Made by a program: the position numbers and the translations under genes. The notes beneath the pieces were generated by a model. It ran no database searches, was not told where the DNA came from, and was given only the letters and a program-made list of their open reading frames with translations. Shown in pieces: positions 1 to 10,452 of a DNA stretch of 64,000 nucleotides. Numbering within the stretch: the stretch's first letter is position 1; each line of letters begins with the position of its first letter. This stretch comes from Sphingopyxis sp. LC81 (GTDB lineage: Bacteria; Pseudomonadota; Alphaproteobacteria; Sphingomonadales; Sphingomonadaceae), in NCBI RefSeq assembly GCF_000756375.1, contig NZ_JNFD01000014.1, positions 1-64,000 of the forward strand, in the 5' to 3' direction.

Positions 1-354
1 GGGCTTCTTGGGGGGAGGGGGGGCAGCATCTTCGGCGCGCAGCAGCCGTTCGAGCGTATCGAGCCGGTCGGTCCAGAAGCGGCGGTACATGCCGATCCAC
101 TGGTCGGCGCTCATCAGCGGCACCGGGTCGAGGGTGCAGACATGGGTGCGCCCGCGCACGTCGCGGCGGACCATCCCGGCGCTTTCCAGCACCTTGATAT
201 GCTTCGATGCCGCGGCGAGCGACATCGCGAAAGGCTCCGCCAGCTCGCCGACCGTCCGTTCGCCGGCGGCCAGTTCGCCGAGCATCGCCCGGCGCGTTGC
301 ATCGCCGAGCGCGTGGAAAATCGTATCGAGCGTTTGCGAATCATCTTCAACCAT
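1..354 (-). CDS. ArsR-family transcriptional repressor (3' end beyond window)
   Basis: A winged-helix DNA-binding regulator of the ArsR type; 118 codons are visible and the gene continues past the left edge. The N-terminus has the usual dimer helix with LGDATRRAML (residues 16-25). It is followed by the helix-turn-helix (about 34-60, with SLAAASKHIKVLESAG) and a wing with RRDVRGRTHVCTL. The later segment with QWIGMYRRFWTDRLDTLERLL-like residues resembles ArsR proteins that usually sit beside an SRPBCC/AHSA1 protein; this is inferred, since the partner would lie outside the window. No metal-binding ELCVC-type cysteine box is seen, so metal sensing is unlikely. The ATG at 354 lies inside one of two palindromic operators, which suggests autorepression. 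Confidence 0.88.
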   Translation of the reverse strand, partial: MVEDDSQTLDTIFHALGDATRRAMLGELAAGERTVGELAEPFAMSLAAASKHIKVLESAGMVRRDVRGRTHVCTLDPVPLMSADQWIGMYRRFWTDRLDTLERLLRAEDAAPPPPKKP

Positions 355-361
355 GTGGTTG
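348..361. promoter_or_regulatory. Palindromic operator 1 of the ArsR gene
   Basis: A perfect inverted repeat CAACC-ATGT-GGTTG; with flanking bases the arms reach 7 bp (TTCAACC/GGTTGAA, 346-363). It overlaps the start codon of the ArsR-type gene. A second copy with the same arms lies 39 bp away (387-400). The paired arms suggest binding by the homodimeric ArsR product itself; that assignment is inferred. Confidence 0.7.
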
Positions 362-389
362 AATATGAGGCGTCCGATCCAATTGTCAA
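361..389 (-). promoter_or_regulatory. Predicted sigma-70 promoter of the ArsR gene (leaderless)
   Basis: On the minus strand a perfect TTGACA (389-384) is followed after 17 bases by ATATTC (366-361), or after 16 by CATATT. The expected transcription start, about 7 bases downstream, falls on or next to the ATG at 354, so the mRNA would have little or no leader and no Shine-Dalgarno sequence. Both operator palindromes flank or overlap this promoter. Confidence 0.6.
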
Positions 390-400
390 CCGATTGGTTG
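387..400. promoter_or_regulatory. Palindromic operator 2 of the ArsR gene
   Basis: An inverted repeat CAACC-GATT-GGTTG with the same arms as the copy at 348-361. It overlaps the predicted -35 element on the minus strand, so an occupied site would block RNA polymerase. Confidence 0.7.
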
Positions 401-402
401 AA

Positions 403-1089
403 TTACTTCACGTCGACCCCGGCGATCCGGTTTCCTGCATCCTCGCGATAGAGCGACCAGTTGGCGGGGCATTTGTTCACGGCCTTCGGCAATCCCTGCA
501 TGCCTTCGGTGATCCAGCAATCGTTGAAGATCGAACAATAGCAGGCACGGACCTTGAGCTTCCACCGCTCCTTGTTGAACGTCTGCCAGACCTGTTCGGA
601 CGCAGGCGTGCGCGGAAAGCTGACGAATTCGATCGTCTCGCCGGGCCGCACGGCGATCCCGGTCGAAGGCGAGGTGGAAAAGGTCAGGGCCTGCGTCTCG
701 GTTTGCGTACAGCATGTCCTGAGCAAGTCGATCGGGGTGTTTACCGGCTTGCCTTCATAGCGGATTTCAATGGGGCCGAGGATCGCGGGGCCGACGCCGT
801 TGTTCGTCAGTGTCAGCGCGATATCCTGATTGCCTTCCTTGTCGCCATTGCTTGTCCCGAAGGTGACGAACGGCATCACCCCGCCACTCTGCATCTTCTG
901 CGTCGCGTCGGCCTGAACGAAGGCGAAATAGGCGAGCGCGAGCGAGGCGATCAGCGCGGGCAGGCCGATGAGGAAATGCGCGATCGTAATGAATGGCAAA
1001 TAACGCAGAAAGCGCGAACCGATCGTCGCAACGTCGGATGCGGATACGGCAGGTCCGGGCGTGGTGTCGCGGTCCGGCGTTTCGCTCAT
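403..1089 (-). CDS. Membrane-anchored protein of unknown function (228 aa)
   Basis: I do not recognise a family. The ATG at 1089 is chosen because GAGGA lies 7 bases upstream; an in-frame ATG further upstream (1119) lacks this. A short polar N-terminus is followed by one hydrophobic segment (about residues 36-58), then a charged stretch (ADATQKMQSGG). The C-terminal region is probably a periplasmic beta-rich domain, with the segment IALTLTNNGVGPAILGPIEI. Several cysteines in the C-terminal half (CCTQ, CYCSIF, and the C of NKCPANW) could form disulfides. The topology (N-in, C-out) is inferred. It is separated from the ArsR gene by the twin-operator promoter and is not obviously in an operon. 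Confidence 0.7.
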   Translation of the reverse strand: MSETPDRDTTPGPAVSASDVATIGSRFLRYLPFITIAHFLIGLPALIASLALAYFAFVQADATQKMQSGGVMPFVTFGTSNGDKEGNQDIALTLTNNGVGPAILGPIEIRYEGKPVNTPIDLLRTCCTQTETQALTFSTSPSTGIAVRPGETIEFVSFPRTPASEQVWQTFNKERWKLKVRACYCSIFNDCWITEGMQGLPKAVNKCPANWSLYREDAGNRIAGVDVK

Positions 1090-1206
1090 TGCTATCCTCT
1101 TTCGCTGCTGGGGGCGCATGCCTAGACCGACTTACGGACTTTTCCAATCGGCACTGTTCCCGGCAACCATTCTGAAACCGCTCGCATCGATCGGCGCATT
1201 GCGTTT

Positions 1207-1917
1207 ATGATCGGCGCCATGCTGACCATGCTTCTTTCCGCGCTCGCGCTCGCCGCCCAATCGGCTCCCGTCCCGCCGCAGGCGACGCAATTGCCGCCCG
1301 CTACGCTGCCGCCGATTCCCGCGCCCGTCACCCCGGTGGTCGAGGCCGACACGCGGCCCTATGTCGCGCTCGCCACCGATCTCGGGACGATCACATTGCG
1401 GATCGAAAACAAGCGTGCGCCGATCACCGCCACCAATTTCCTCCGCTATGTCGATGCGAAGCGGATGGACGGATTTAAATTCTATCGCTCGACCAAAAGC
1501 TGGGGACCGGCGAACCAGCTGGTGCAGGCGGGCAACCGCGGCGATGCGCGCAAGAATTTTCCGCCGATCGCGCACGAGCCGACGACGAAGACGGGGCTGA
1601 CCAACTGCAAGGGCGCGCTGTCGATGGCGCGGCTCAACCCCGGCGATGCAACGAGCGATTTCTTCCTGCTCTTGTCCGACATCAAGGGCTTCAACGCCGA
1701 CGCGCCCGGCGGCGACGGCGCGGGTTTCGCGGTGTTCGGCGAGATCGTCGGCGGCGCCGACATCGCCGAGGCGATCTTCAACGCCCCGATCTCGCCGACC
1801 GCTGGCGAGGGTGTGATGGTCGGCCAGATGCTCGAACCCCAGGTCACGATCAAGACCGCGCGCCGCGTCCCCGCGCCCGTTGGCGCTCCGCAAGGGTGTG
1901 TCGTCAAGGCGCCGTAA
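1207..1917 (+). CDS. Secreted cyclophilin-type peptidyl-prolyl isomerase
   Basis: A cyclophilin-fold prolyl isomerase, likely periplasmic. The N-terminus is a signal peptide (about residues 1-18, ending AAQSA), followed by a proline-rich linker (20-45) and one cyclophilin domain to the C-terminus. Typical blocks are present: VALATDLGTITLRI, the APITATNFLRYV helix, FKFYRS with the catalytic-type arginine, GALSMAR, and the SDFFLLLSD strand. The usual IQGGD is replaced by LVQAG, so this is a divergent cyclophilin. An in-frame ATG at 1219 would also leave a good signal peptide. The role, folding of envelope proteins, is inferred; it lies just upstream of bamD, an outer-membrane assembly gene. Confidence 0.9.
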   Translation: MIGAMLTMLLSALALAAQSAPVPPQATQLPPATLPPIPAPVTPVVEADTRPYVALATDLGTITLRIENKRAPITATNFLRYVDAKRMDGFKFYRSTKSWGPANQLVQAGNRGDARKNFPPIAHEPTTKTGLTNCKGALSMARLNPGDATSDFFLLLSDIKGFNADAPGGDGAGFAVFGEIVGGADIAEAIFNAPISPTAGEGVMVGQMLEPQVTIKTARRVPAPVGAPQGCVVKAP

Positions 1918-1978
1918 AGCTGCGCCGGACCCCCATCATTTATTTTGCGTTCATCCGCGCTGTGGCTATACCGCGCGC

Positions 1979-2773
1979 ATGACTCAACATGCCCCTTCGC
2001 GCGCGACCCTGCGCCTGCTCGCCGCCGCACTTGCGATTACCCCCATGCTGGCGGCCTGTGCCGGGGGCGGCAATGTGAAGAAGGACACGCGTTACGTCGC
2101 GCGCGACGTCAACACGCTGTACCGCGCGGCGCAGGACCGCCTCGAGCGCCGGCAGTACGGCCTCGCCGCGGCACTGTTCGACGAGGTCGAGCGCCAGCAT
2201 CCCTATTCGCCGTGGGCGCGCCGCGCGCAGCTGATGAGCTCGTTCAGCTATTATATGGACCGCGAATATACCCCGGCGATCGAGGCGGCGCAGCGCTTCC
2301 TCGCGATCCATCCGGGCAACAAGGACGCGGCCTACGCCTATTATCTGATCGCGCTCAGCTATTATGAGCAGATCAGCGATGTCACCCGCGACCAGAAGAT
2401 CACGCAGCAGGCGTCGGCCGCGCTCGGCGAAGTGATCCGCCGCTACCCCGACAGCCGCTATGCGTCGGATGCGCGGCTCAAGGTCGACCTGGTGCAGGAT
2501 CATCTGGCGGGCAAGGAAATGGAAATCGGCCGTTTCTATCAGCGCAGCTCGAACTGGCTCGCAGCGTCGATCCGCTTCCGCGAGGTCGTCGACAAATATC
2601 AGACGACGAGCCACGCGCCCGAGGCGCTCTACCGCCTGACCGAATCCTATCTCGCGCTCGGCATCCCCGCGGAAGCGAAGAAGTCGGCCGCGGTGCTCGG
2701 CGCCAACTATCCCGGCAACGAATGGTATGCGCGCGCTTACAAGCTGATGCAGAAGAACGCACCGAGCGCCTGA
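1979..2773 (+). CDS. bamD: Outer membrane assembly lipoprotein BamD
   Basis: BamD is the essential lipoprotein partner of BamA in the complex that inserts beta-barrel proteins into the outer membrane. The start at 1979 gives 264 aa with a lipoprotein signal ending in the lipobox LAAC (Cys27). Tetratricopeptide-like repeats follow, with hallmark blocks YRAAQDRLERRQYGLAAALFDEVERQ-like and QHPYSPWA. Further blocks are AIEAAQRFLAIHPG, DVTRDQKITQQA and RRYPDSRYASDA. The length matches the family. It precedes recN by 47 bases on the same strand, a gene order common in alphaproteobacteria. Confidence 0.96.
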   Translation: MTQHAPSRATLRLLAAALAITPMLAACAGGGNVKKDTRYVARDVNTLYRAAQDRLERRQYGLAAALFDEVERQHPYSPWARRAQLMSSFSYYMDREYTPAIEAAQRFLAIHPGNKDAAYAYYLIALSYYEQISDVTRDQKITQQASAALGEVIRRYPDSRYASDARLKVDLVQDHLAGKEMEIGRFYQRSSNWLAASIRFREVVDKYQTTSHAPEALYRLTESYLALGIPAEAKKSAAVLGANYPGNEWYARAYKLMQKNAPSA

Positions 2774-2820
2774 TCGCGCCGGGAATAGATTCTGCCTTTG
2801 TTCTGCGGTAAGGACGGCCT

Positions 2821-4491
2821 GTGCTAACCGCTCTATCTATCGCCAATATCGTCCTGATCGAACGGCTCGACCTCGATTTCGAGGCCGGGCTGGGCGCGCT
2901 GACCGGCGAAACGGGGGCGGGCAAGTCGATCCTGCTCGACGCATTGGGCCTCGCGCTCGGCGCGCGCGCCGACAGCGCGCTGGTGCGGCAGGGCACCGAC
3001 AAGGCGCAGGTGACGGCGAGTTTTGTCGCGCCCGCACCCGGTACGAAGCTTGCCGCGCTGCTCGCCGAAAACGAGATTGCGCTGGAAACCGGCGAACCCT
3101 TGCTGATCCGCCGTACGCTCAAGGCCGACGGCGGCAGCCGCGCCTTCATCAATGACCAGCCCTGTTCGGCGGCGCTGCTGCGCGAAGTCGGAACCTATCT
3201 GGTCGAAATCCACGGCCAGCACGACGACCGCGGCCTGCTCGCCCCCGCGGGGCACCGCGCGCTGCTCGACGCTTATGCGCGCGCCGATACCCGCGGCGTT
3301 ACGGCCGCCCACGCCGCATGGCGCGCGGCCGAGGACAGGCTCGCCGCTGCGCGCGCCGCTATTTCGGAAGCCGAACGCGACCGCGAATGGCTCGAGCATT
3401 GCGTCGCCGAACTGCAGACGCTGGCTCCCCAACCCGGCGAGGACGCCGAACTCTCCGAAGCGCGCGCCACGATGCAAAAGGGCGAAAAGGTCGCGGGTGA
3501 CCTCGGCGCGATCATGGAAGCGTTCGAGGGCAGCGACAGCGGTCCCGCGCAACTGCGCGGTGCGGCGCGGCGGCTCGACCGGCTCGCGGGCGATCATCCG
3601 TTGCTCGCCGAAGCGCTCGCGGGGCTCGACCGCGCGATCATCGAGGCCGACGAGGCCGAGAGCAAATTGCACGAAGCCGCGCGCGCGATGGAATATGATC
3701 CCGAGCGGCTCGAGGCGACCGAGACGCGCCTGTTCGAACTGCGTGCGATGGCGCGCAAGCACAATGTCCAGCCCGACGAACTCGCCGAACTCACCGGCAC
3801 GCTCGCGGCAAGGCTCGACGCGATCGAAGGCGGCAGCGCGGGGCTGGCCAAGCTCGAAACCGCGGTCGCCGAAACCGCCGCGGCTTATACCCACGCCGCG
3901 ACGGCACTATCCGACCAGCGCAGCAAGGCCGCGACCCGCCTCGATGCCGCGGTCGCGGGCGAACTCGTGCCGCTGAAACTCGACGCCGCGCGCTTCCAGA
4001 CGCTTGTCGAGCGCCTCCCCGCCGAGCGCTGGGGGTCGGAGGGCATGGACCGCGTCGAATATCTCATCTCGACCAACCCCGGCGCGCCCTTCGCGCCGCT
4101 CGCCAAGATCGCCTCGGGCGGCGAACTCTCGCGCTTCATCCTCGCGCTCAAAGTCGCGCTCGCCGAAGAGGGCGGCGCCGACACGATCATCTTCGACGAA
4201 ATCGACCGCGGCGTCGGCGGCGCGGTCGCCTCGGCGATCGGTGAGCGGCTCGCGCGCCTTGCGGGCGCCGGAAAACAATTGCTCGCGGTGACGCACAGCC
4301 CGCAGGTCGCCGCCAAGGGCGCGGCGCATTTCATCATCGCCAAATCGAGCCAGGGAACGGTGACGCGCACCAGCGTCCACGCGCTCGACGAAGCCGGCCG
4401 CCGCGAGGAAATCGCGCGCATGCTCTCGGGCGCCGAAGTCACGGCCGAGGCGCGCGCGCAGGCCGAGAGGCTGCTGGAGGTCGCGGTGTGA
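2821..4491 (+). CDS. recN: DNA repair ATPase RecN
   Basis: An SMC-like ATPase that holds DNA together during double-strand-break repair. GTG start; 556 aa is the normal length. The N-terminal half-ATPase has Walker A GETGAGKS (residues 29-36) and a coiled-coil arm spans the middle. The C-terminal half-ATPase has the signature ASGGELSRF and Walker B TIIFDEIDRGVGG (about 456-468), followed by LLAVTHSPQVAA. The stop overlaps the next gene's GTG start by 4 bases (4488-4491), so recN is translationally coupled to the acetyltransferase. No LexA site was recognised upstream. Confidence 0.97.
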   Translation: MLTALSIANIVLIERLDLDFEAGLGALTGETGAGKSILLDALGLALGARADSALVRQGTDKAQVTASFVAPAPGTKLAALLAENEIALETGEPLLIRRTLKADGGSRAFINDQPCSAALLREVGTYLVEIHGQHDDRGLLAPAGHRALLDAYARADTRGVTAAHAAWRAAEDRLAAARAAISEAERDREWLEHCVAELQTLAPQPGEDAELSEARATMQKGEKVAGDLGAIMEAFEGSDSGPAQLRGAARRLDRLAGDHPLLAEALAGLDRAIIEADEAESKLHEAARAMEYDPERLEATETRLFELRAMARKHNVQPDELAELTGTLAARLDAIEGGSAGLAKLETAVAETAAAYTHAATALSDQRSKAATRLDAAVAGELVPLKLDAARFQTLVERLPAERWGSEGMDRVEYLISTNPGAPFAPLAKIASGGELSRFILALKVALAEEGGADTIIFDEIDRGVGGAVASAIGERLARLAGAGKQLLAVTHSPQVAAKGAAHFIIAKSSQGTVTRTSVHALDEAGRREEIARMLSGAEVTAEARAQAERLLEVAV

Positions 4492-5170
4492 CCACGGCGC
4501 ATCCGCTCGACCGGCCGGTCTGGAGCATGCTCACCGGGCGGCAGGCGCATCTCGCCGAGGGCGATGGCCGCGCGGTGCGGATCGATCGCGGCTATGGCGT
4601 CTTTGGTGCCGCACCCGACACGGGGGCCGAAGCGCTCGCCGCGCTCGCCGCACTCGTCCCCGATGAAGGCGAAATCTGGATCGTCGAGGGCGAGCCATGG
4701 CCCGTTCCGCCCGGCACGCGCGAAGTGAAGCGCGCGGTGCTCGCGCAGATGGTCGCCGAGGGCGCGCCGCCGCCGCCGCGCGAAGGCGAGCCCGTCATCA
4801 TCGCGCTCGGCGACGATGACGCGCCCGAAATGGCGTCGCTCGCCGAGCATGCGAAGCCCGGGCCATGGGGTCCGAAGACGCATCGTTACGGCCCCTTCTT
4901 CGGAATCCGCGAAAACGGCCGGCTGCTCGCGATGGCGGGGCAACGCATATTGGTTCCCGGCATGGCGGAGGTCAGCGGCGTCGCGACATGGGAGGATTGC
5001 CGCGGCCGCGGGCTCGCACGCGCGCTGATCGGCCATGTCATGCGCGAAATGGCCCTGCGCGGCGAGCAGCCGTTCCTGCACAGCTATGCCGACAATGCCG
5101 GCGCGATCGCACTCTATGAATCGCTCGGTTTCCGCATCCGGCGCGAGGTGTATGTGCTGGCGATCGCGAA

Positions 5171-5174
<4 letters not shown>
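4488..5174 (+). CDS. GNAT-family N-acetyltransferase
   Basis: An acetyl-CoA-dependent acetyltransferase of 228 aa with an unknown acceptor. The C-terminal third holds the GNAT core: a central strand (GRLLAMAGQRILVPG), the acetyl-CoA loop as GRGLARALIGHVMREMA, then DNAGAIALYESLGFRI, the FR47-like ending. The N-terminal 100 residues are less conserved and may form a second degenerate GNAT lobe. It starts at a GTG overlapping the recN stop and ends in an ATGA overlap with the next gene, so it sits inside the recN-ligA transcription unit. Confidence 0.88.
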
Positions 5175-7740
<2,566 letters not shown>

Positions 7741-7756
7741 GCAAAACACCCTTTCT

Positions 7757-7825
7757 CGTCACCCCGGACTTGATCCGGGGTCCATGACGCCGAAGCAGAA
7801 ATGGATGCCGGATCAAGTCCGGCAT
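7757..7825. repeat. Paired-hairpin intergenic repeat, copy 1
   Basis: Two head-to-head copies of an imperfect palindrome: CCCCGGA-cttga-TCCGGGG (7762-7780) and ATGCCGGA-tcaag-TCCGGCAT (7805-7825). The same unit with perfect arms occurs at 62727-62799. This is a REP-like family widespread in sphingomonads and other alphaproteobacteria. It lies downstream of ligA and may also act as a transcription terminator or mRNA-end stabiliser. Confidence 0.8.
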
Positions 7826-7966
7826 GCGAAGAGGAGAGCCGCGCAGCTATTGGGGCCAGTTCCCGTGCCCCTGGACGCGCACCGGCAAAAAGACCGACGA
7901 AACGCCCGCTGAATAGGGCAATCTGTCCGCTTGCCAGCATAGCGGGCGCGCCATAAGGCGCGGGGC

Positions 7967-8359
7967 GTGAGCCTGCTCGCCGCCTTTCGCCGTCCCGGCA
8001 TCTTGCTGCTCCTGCCGTTGCTGCTCGCGCTCGCTGCGCGGGTGCTCGTCGCGCCGGGCTGGATGATCGAAAGCGATGCGGGCGGGTCAATCACGGTGCG
8101 CATCTGTTCGGACCCTGCCAACCCCGGCGGCACGATGACGATTCCGCTTGAGAAAGCGGGGAGCCACGATGGGAGCGAAGCGCAGCAGCATTGCCCGTGG
8201 GGCGCGCTCGCCAATGCGCCGATCGTCCCCGGCGTGCCGGTACTCGCCGCCGCGCCAGTCACGGTCGAACCCGTCCCAGTTGCGGTTCGATCACTCGGCT
8301 TCGCACCGGGCATCGCCTCACCGCTGCCGCCGAGTACCGGACCACCCGCCTTCGCCTGA
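7967..8359 (+). CDS. DUF2946-type small secreted/membrane protein
   Basis: A 130-residue protein with an N-terminal hydrophobic segment (about 12-30) and the motifs I associate with DUF2946: the APGWMI segment after the helix, an ICSD-type cysteine strand, and a QHCPWGALA motif. The C-terminus ends in a PSTGPPAFA-like RGPPA motif. DUF2946 genes often stand directly upstream of TonB receptors, as here (69-bp gap), and are thought to relate to metal, probably copper or iron, uptake; the function is not established. GTG start; no strong ribosome-binding site is seen. Confidence 0.7.
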   Translation: MSLLAAFRRPGILLLLPLLLALAARVLVAPGWMIESDAGGSITVRICSDPANPGGTMTIPLEKAGSHDGSEAQQHCPWGALANAPIVPGVPVLAAAPVTVEPVPVAVRSLGFAPGIASPLPPSTGPPAFA

Positions 8360-8428
8360 TCCAGAGCAATCGGCTGCCCGCGCTTTCGCGCGGCGCGGCC
8401 CGTGACTGTATTCAGCGAAGGAAAATCT

Positions 8429-10438
8429 ATGAAAACCCGTATCCATGGGGCGGCGCCGTTGCTGGCGCTTGCGACCTGTCTTGTCGCCGCTCCCGTCCGT
8501 GCCGAAGAGGCCGACTCGACGATCATTGTTACCGCACCCACCGCCATCGACGCCGCCGAGGTGCGCGCCGCACGCACGCCGGGCGGCACCGACGTCGTGT
8601 CTTACGAAGATTATGCCGACAAATCGGTCGTGAGCCTGCGCGACACGCTCGCTTTCTCGCCCGGCGTCTATCTCCAGCCGCGTTATGGGCAGGAGGTGCG
8701 CCTTTCGATCCGTGGTTCGGGCCTGTCGCGCGGTTTCCACATGCGCGGGCTGACGCTCCTGCAGGACGGGGTGCCGATCAACCTTGCCGACGACAATGGC
8801 GACTTCCAGGAACTCGAACCGATCTTCTTCGACCATCTTGGAGTCTATCGCGGCGCCAATGCGCTGCGTTTCGGGTCGGGTACGCTCGGCGGTGCGATCA
8901 ACGGGGTGACGCCGACCGGACGCACCGCTCAGGGCATTTACTTGCGCGCCGACGCCGGCAGTTTCGACAGCGTACGCGGCCTCGTCTCGGCGGGCGTCGT
9001 GGACGACCGCGTCGATGCATGGGGCGCGATCAGCGCAGACACGTCGGACGGCGACCGCGACCACGCAAAGCGCCGCAGCCTCCGCTTTCAGGGCAATGTC
9101 GGAATGCGTTTCAGCGACGTGGTGAGCACGCGTTTCTACGCCAGCGTCAATCATATCCGGCAGGATATCCCCGGCGCGCTGACGATGGCAGAGGCGCTGT
9201 CGACCCCGCGCAAGGCCAATGCGGGGGCGGCCCAGGGTGATCAGGCGCGCGACATCGACTCGCTGCGCGTTCAGAACCGCACGCGTTTCAATTGGGGCGC
9301 GCTGACGCTCGACGTCGGCGGCTTCGTCAATGCCAAGTCGCTGCATCATCCGATCTTCCAGCTCATCGACCAGAAGTCGGTCGATGTGGGCGGCTTCTTT
9401 CGCGCCGACTATGCAGGCGGGCCGGTCGAGGTGACGCTCGGCGGCGAGATCCGCCGCGGCAGCACCGACGCGCGCCAGTTCGTCAACAATGGCGGGCGCC
9501 GCGGGGCGCTGACCTTCGACGCCGACCAGAAGGCGCAGACCGCGACGCTCTATGGCGAAGTGCGCGTGCGGCCGGTCGAGGCGCTGACGCTGATCGCGGG
9601 CGGTGTCTATGCCGACGGCTGGCGTAAGCGGACCGTCAACTTCTCGGTCACGCCGGCGACCGACGGCCGGATCGACCTCGACGCCTTCTCGCCCAAAATC
9701 GGCCTGCTGTTCGAACCTGCCGCCGACATCCAGCTCTTCGCGAACTACAGCCGCTCGGCTGAATTCCCTGGCTTTGGCGAAGTCTTTCAGACGATCGGCA
9801 CCCCGCCGACCAGCACGGTCGTCTCGGACATCCGCCCGCAACGCGCCTGGACCGCCGAGATCGGCACGCGCGGCAAGCTTGGCTTCGCGCGCTGGGATAT
9901 CGCCGTCTACCGCTCGACGCTGAAGGGCGAACTGCTTCAGTTCACGACCAACGCCAGCATTCCCGCGGCAACCTTCAACGCCGACCGCACGCTCCATCAG
10001 GGCGTCGAGGCCGGATTGGATCTCGCACCGACCGACTGGCTACGGCTGCGGCAGGTCTATACCTACAGCGACTTCCGCTTCCGGGGCGACGCGCAGTTCG
10101 GCGACAACCGCCTGCCGGTCGTGCCTCGCCATGCCTATCGCGCCGAACTCCGCCTCGGCAGCGACACGCTCCATATCGCGCCGAACCTCGAATGGGTTCC
10201 CGATGGCCCCTTCGCCGATTACCGCAATTTGGTGCGCGCGCCCGGCTATGCGCTGATCGGTATCACCGGCGGCGCGACGATCGCGAAGGGCATCGACGCT
10301 TTCGTCGACGTCCGCAACATCACGGGCAAGAAGGCGATCGGCGATATCAGCGCGGCGATCGCCGTCACCCCCGCCTCGGCGATCTATTACCCGGTCGAAC
10401 GCCGCGCGGTCTCCGCCGGTCTCCGCGCGCGCTTCTGA
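8429..10438 (+). CDS. TonB-dependent outer-membrane receptor
   Basis: An outer-membrane beta-barrel for active uptake, probably of a metal chelate. ATG 8429 follows AAGGA by 6 bases and gives 669 aa. The signal peptide ends PVRAEEA, followed by a TonB-box-like STIIVTAP. The plug domain has SLRDTLAFSPGVYLQPRYGQ, IRGSGLSRGFHMRG and LGVYRGANALRFGSGTLGGA. The barrel ends in ...SAGLRARF with the terminal phenylalanine. The adjacent PepSY gene supports an iron- or metal-siderophore substrate. No clear Fur box was seen, so substrate and regulation remain open. Confidence 0.93.
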   Translation: MKTRIHGAAPLLALATCLVAAPVRAEEADSTIIVTAPTAIDAAEVRAARTPGGTDVVSYEDYADKSVVSLRDTLAFSPGVYLQPRYGQEVRLSIRGSGLSRGFHMRGLTLLQDGVPINLADDNGDFQELEPIFFDHLGVYRGANALRFGSGTLGGAINGVTPTGRTAQGIYLRADAGSFDSVRGLVSAGVVDDRVDAWGAISADTSDGDRDHAKRRSLRFQGNVGMRFSDVVSTRFYASVNHIRQDIPGALTMAEALSTPRKANAGAAQGDQARDIDSLRVQNRTRFNWGALTLDVGGFVNAKSLHHPIFQLIDQKSVDVGGFFRADYAGGPVEVTLGGEIRRGSTDARQFVNNGGRRGALTFDADQKAQTATLYGEVRVRPVEALTLIAGGVYADGWRKRTVNFSVTPATDGRIDLDAFSPKIGLLFEPAADIQLFANYSRSAEFPGFGEVFQTIGTPPTSTVVSDIRPQRAWTAEIGTRGKLGFARWDIAVYRSTLKGELLQFTTNASIPAATFNADRTLHQGVEAGLDLAPTDWLRLRQVYTYSDFRFRGDAQFGDNRLPVVPRHAYRAELRLGSDTLHIAPNLEWVPDGPFADYRNLVRAPGYALIGITGGATIAKGIDAFVDVRNITGKKAIGDISAAIAVTPASAIYYPVERRAVSAGLRARF

Positions 10439-10452
10439 GGGAAGGGCAGGGG

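Noticed and set aside
7827-7966. Possible cobalamin or other riboswitch before the DUF2946/TonB genes
   Set aside because: I looked for a B12-box-like GCCACTG and associated helices and found none. The region holds no convincing conserved RNA core.
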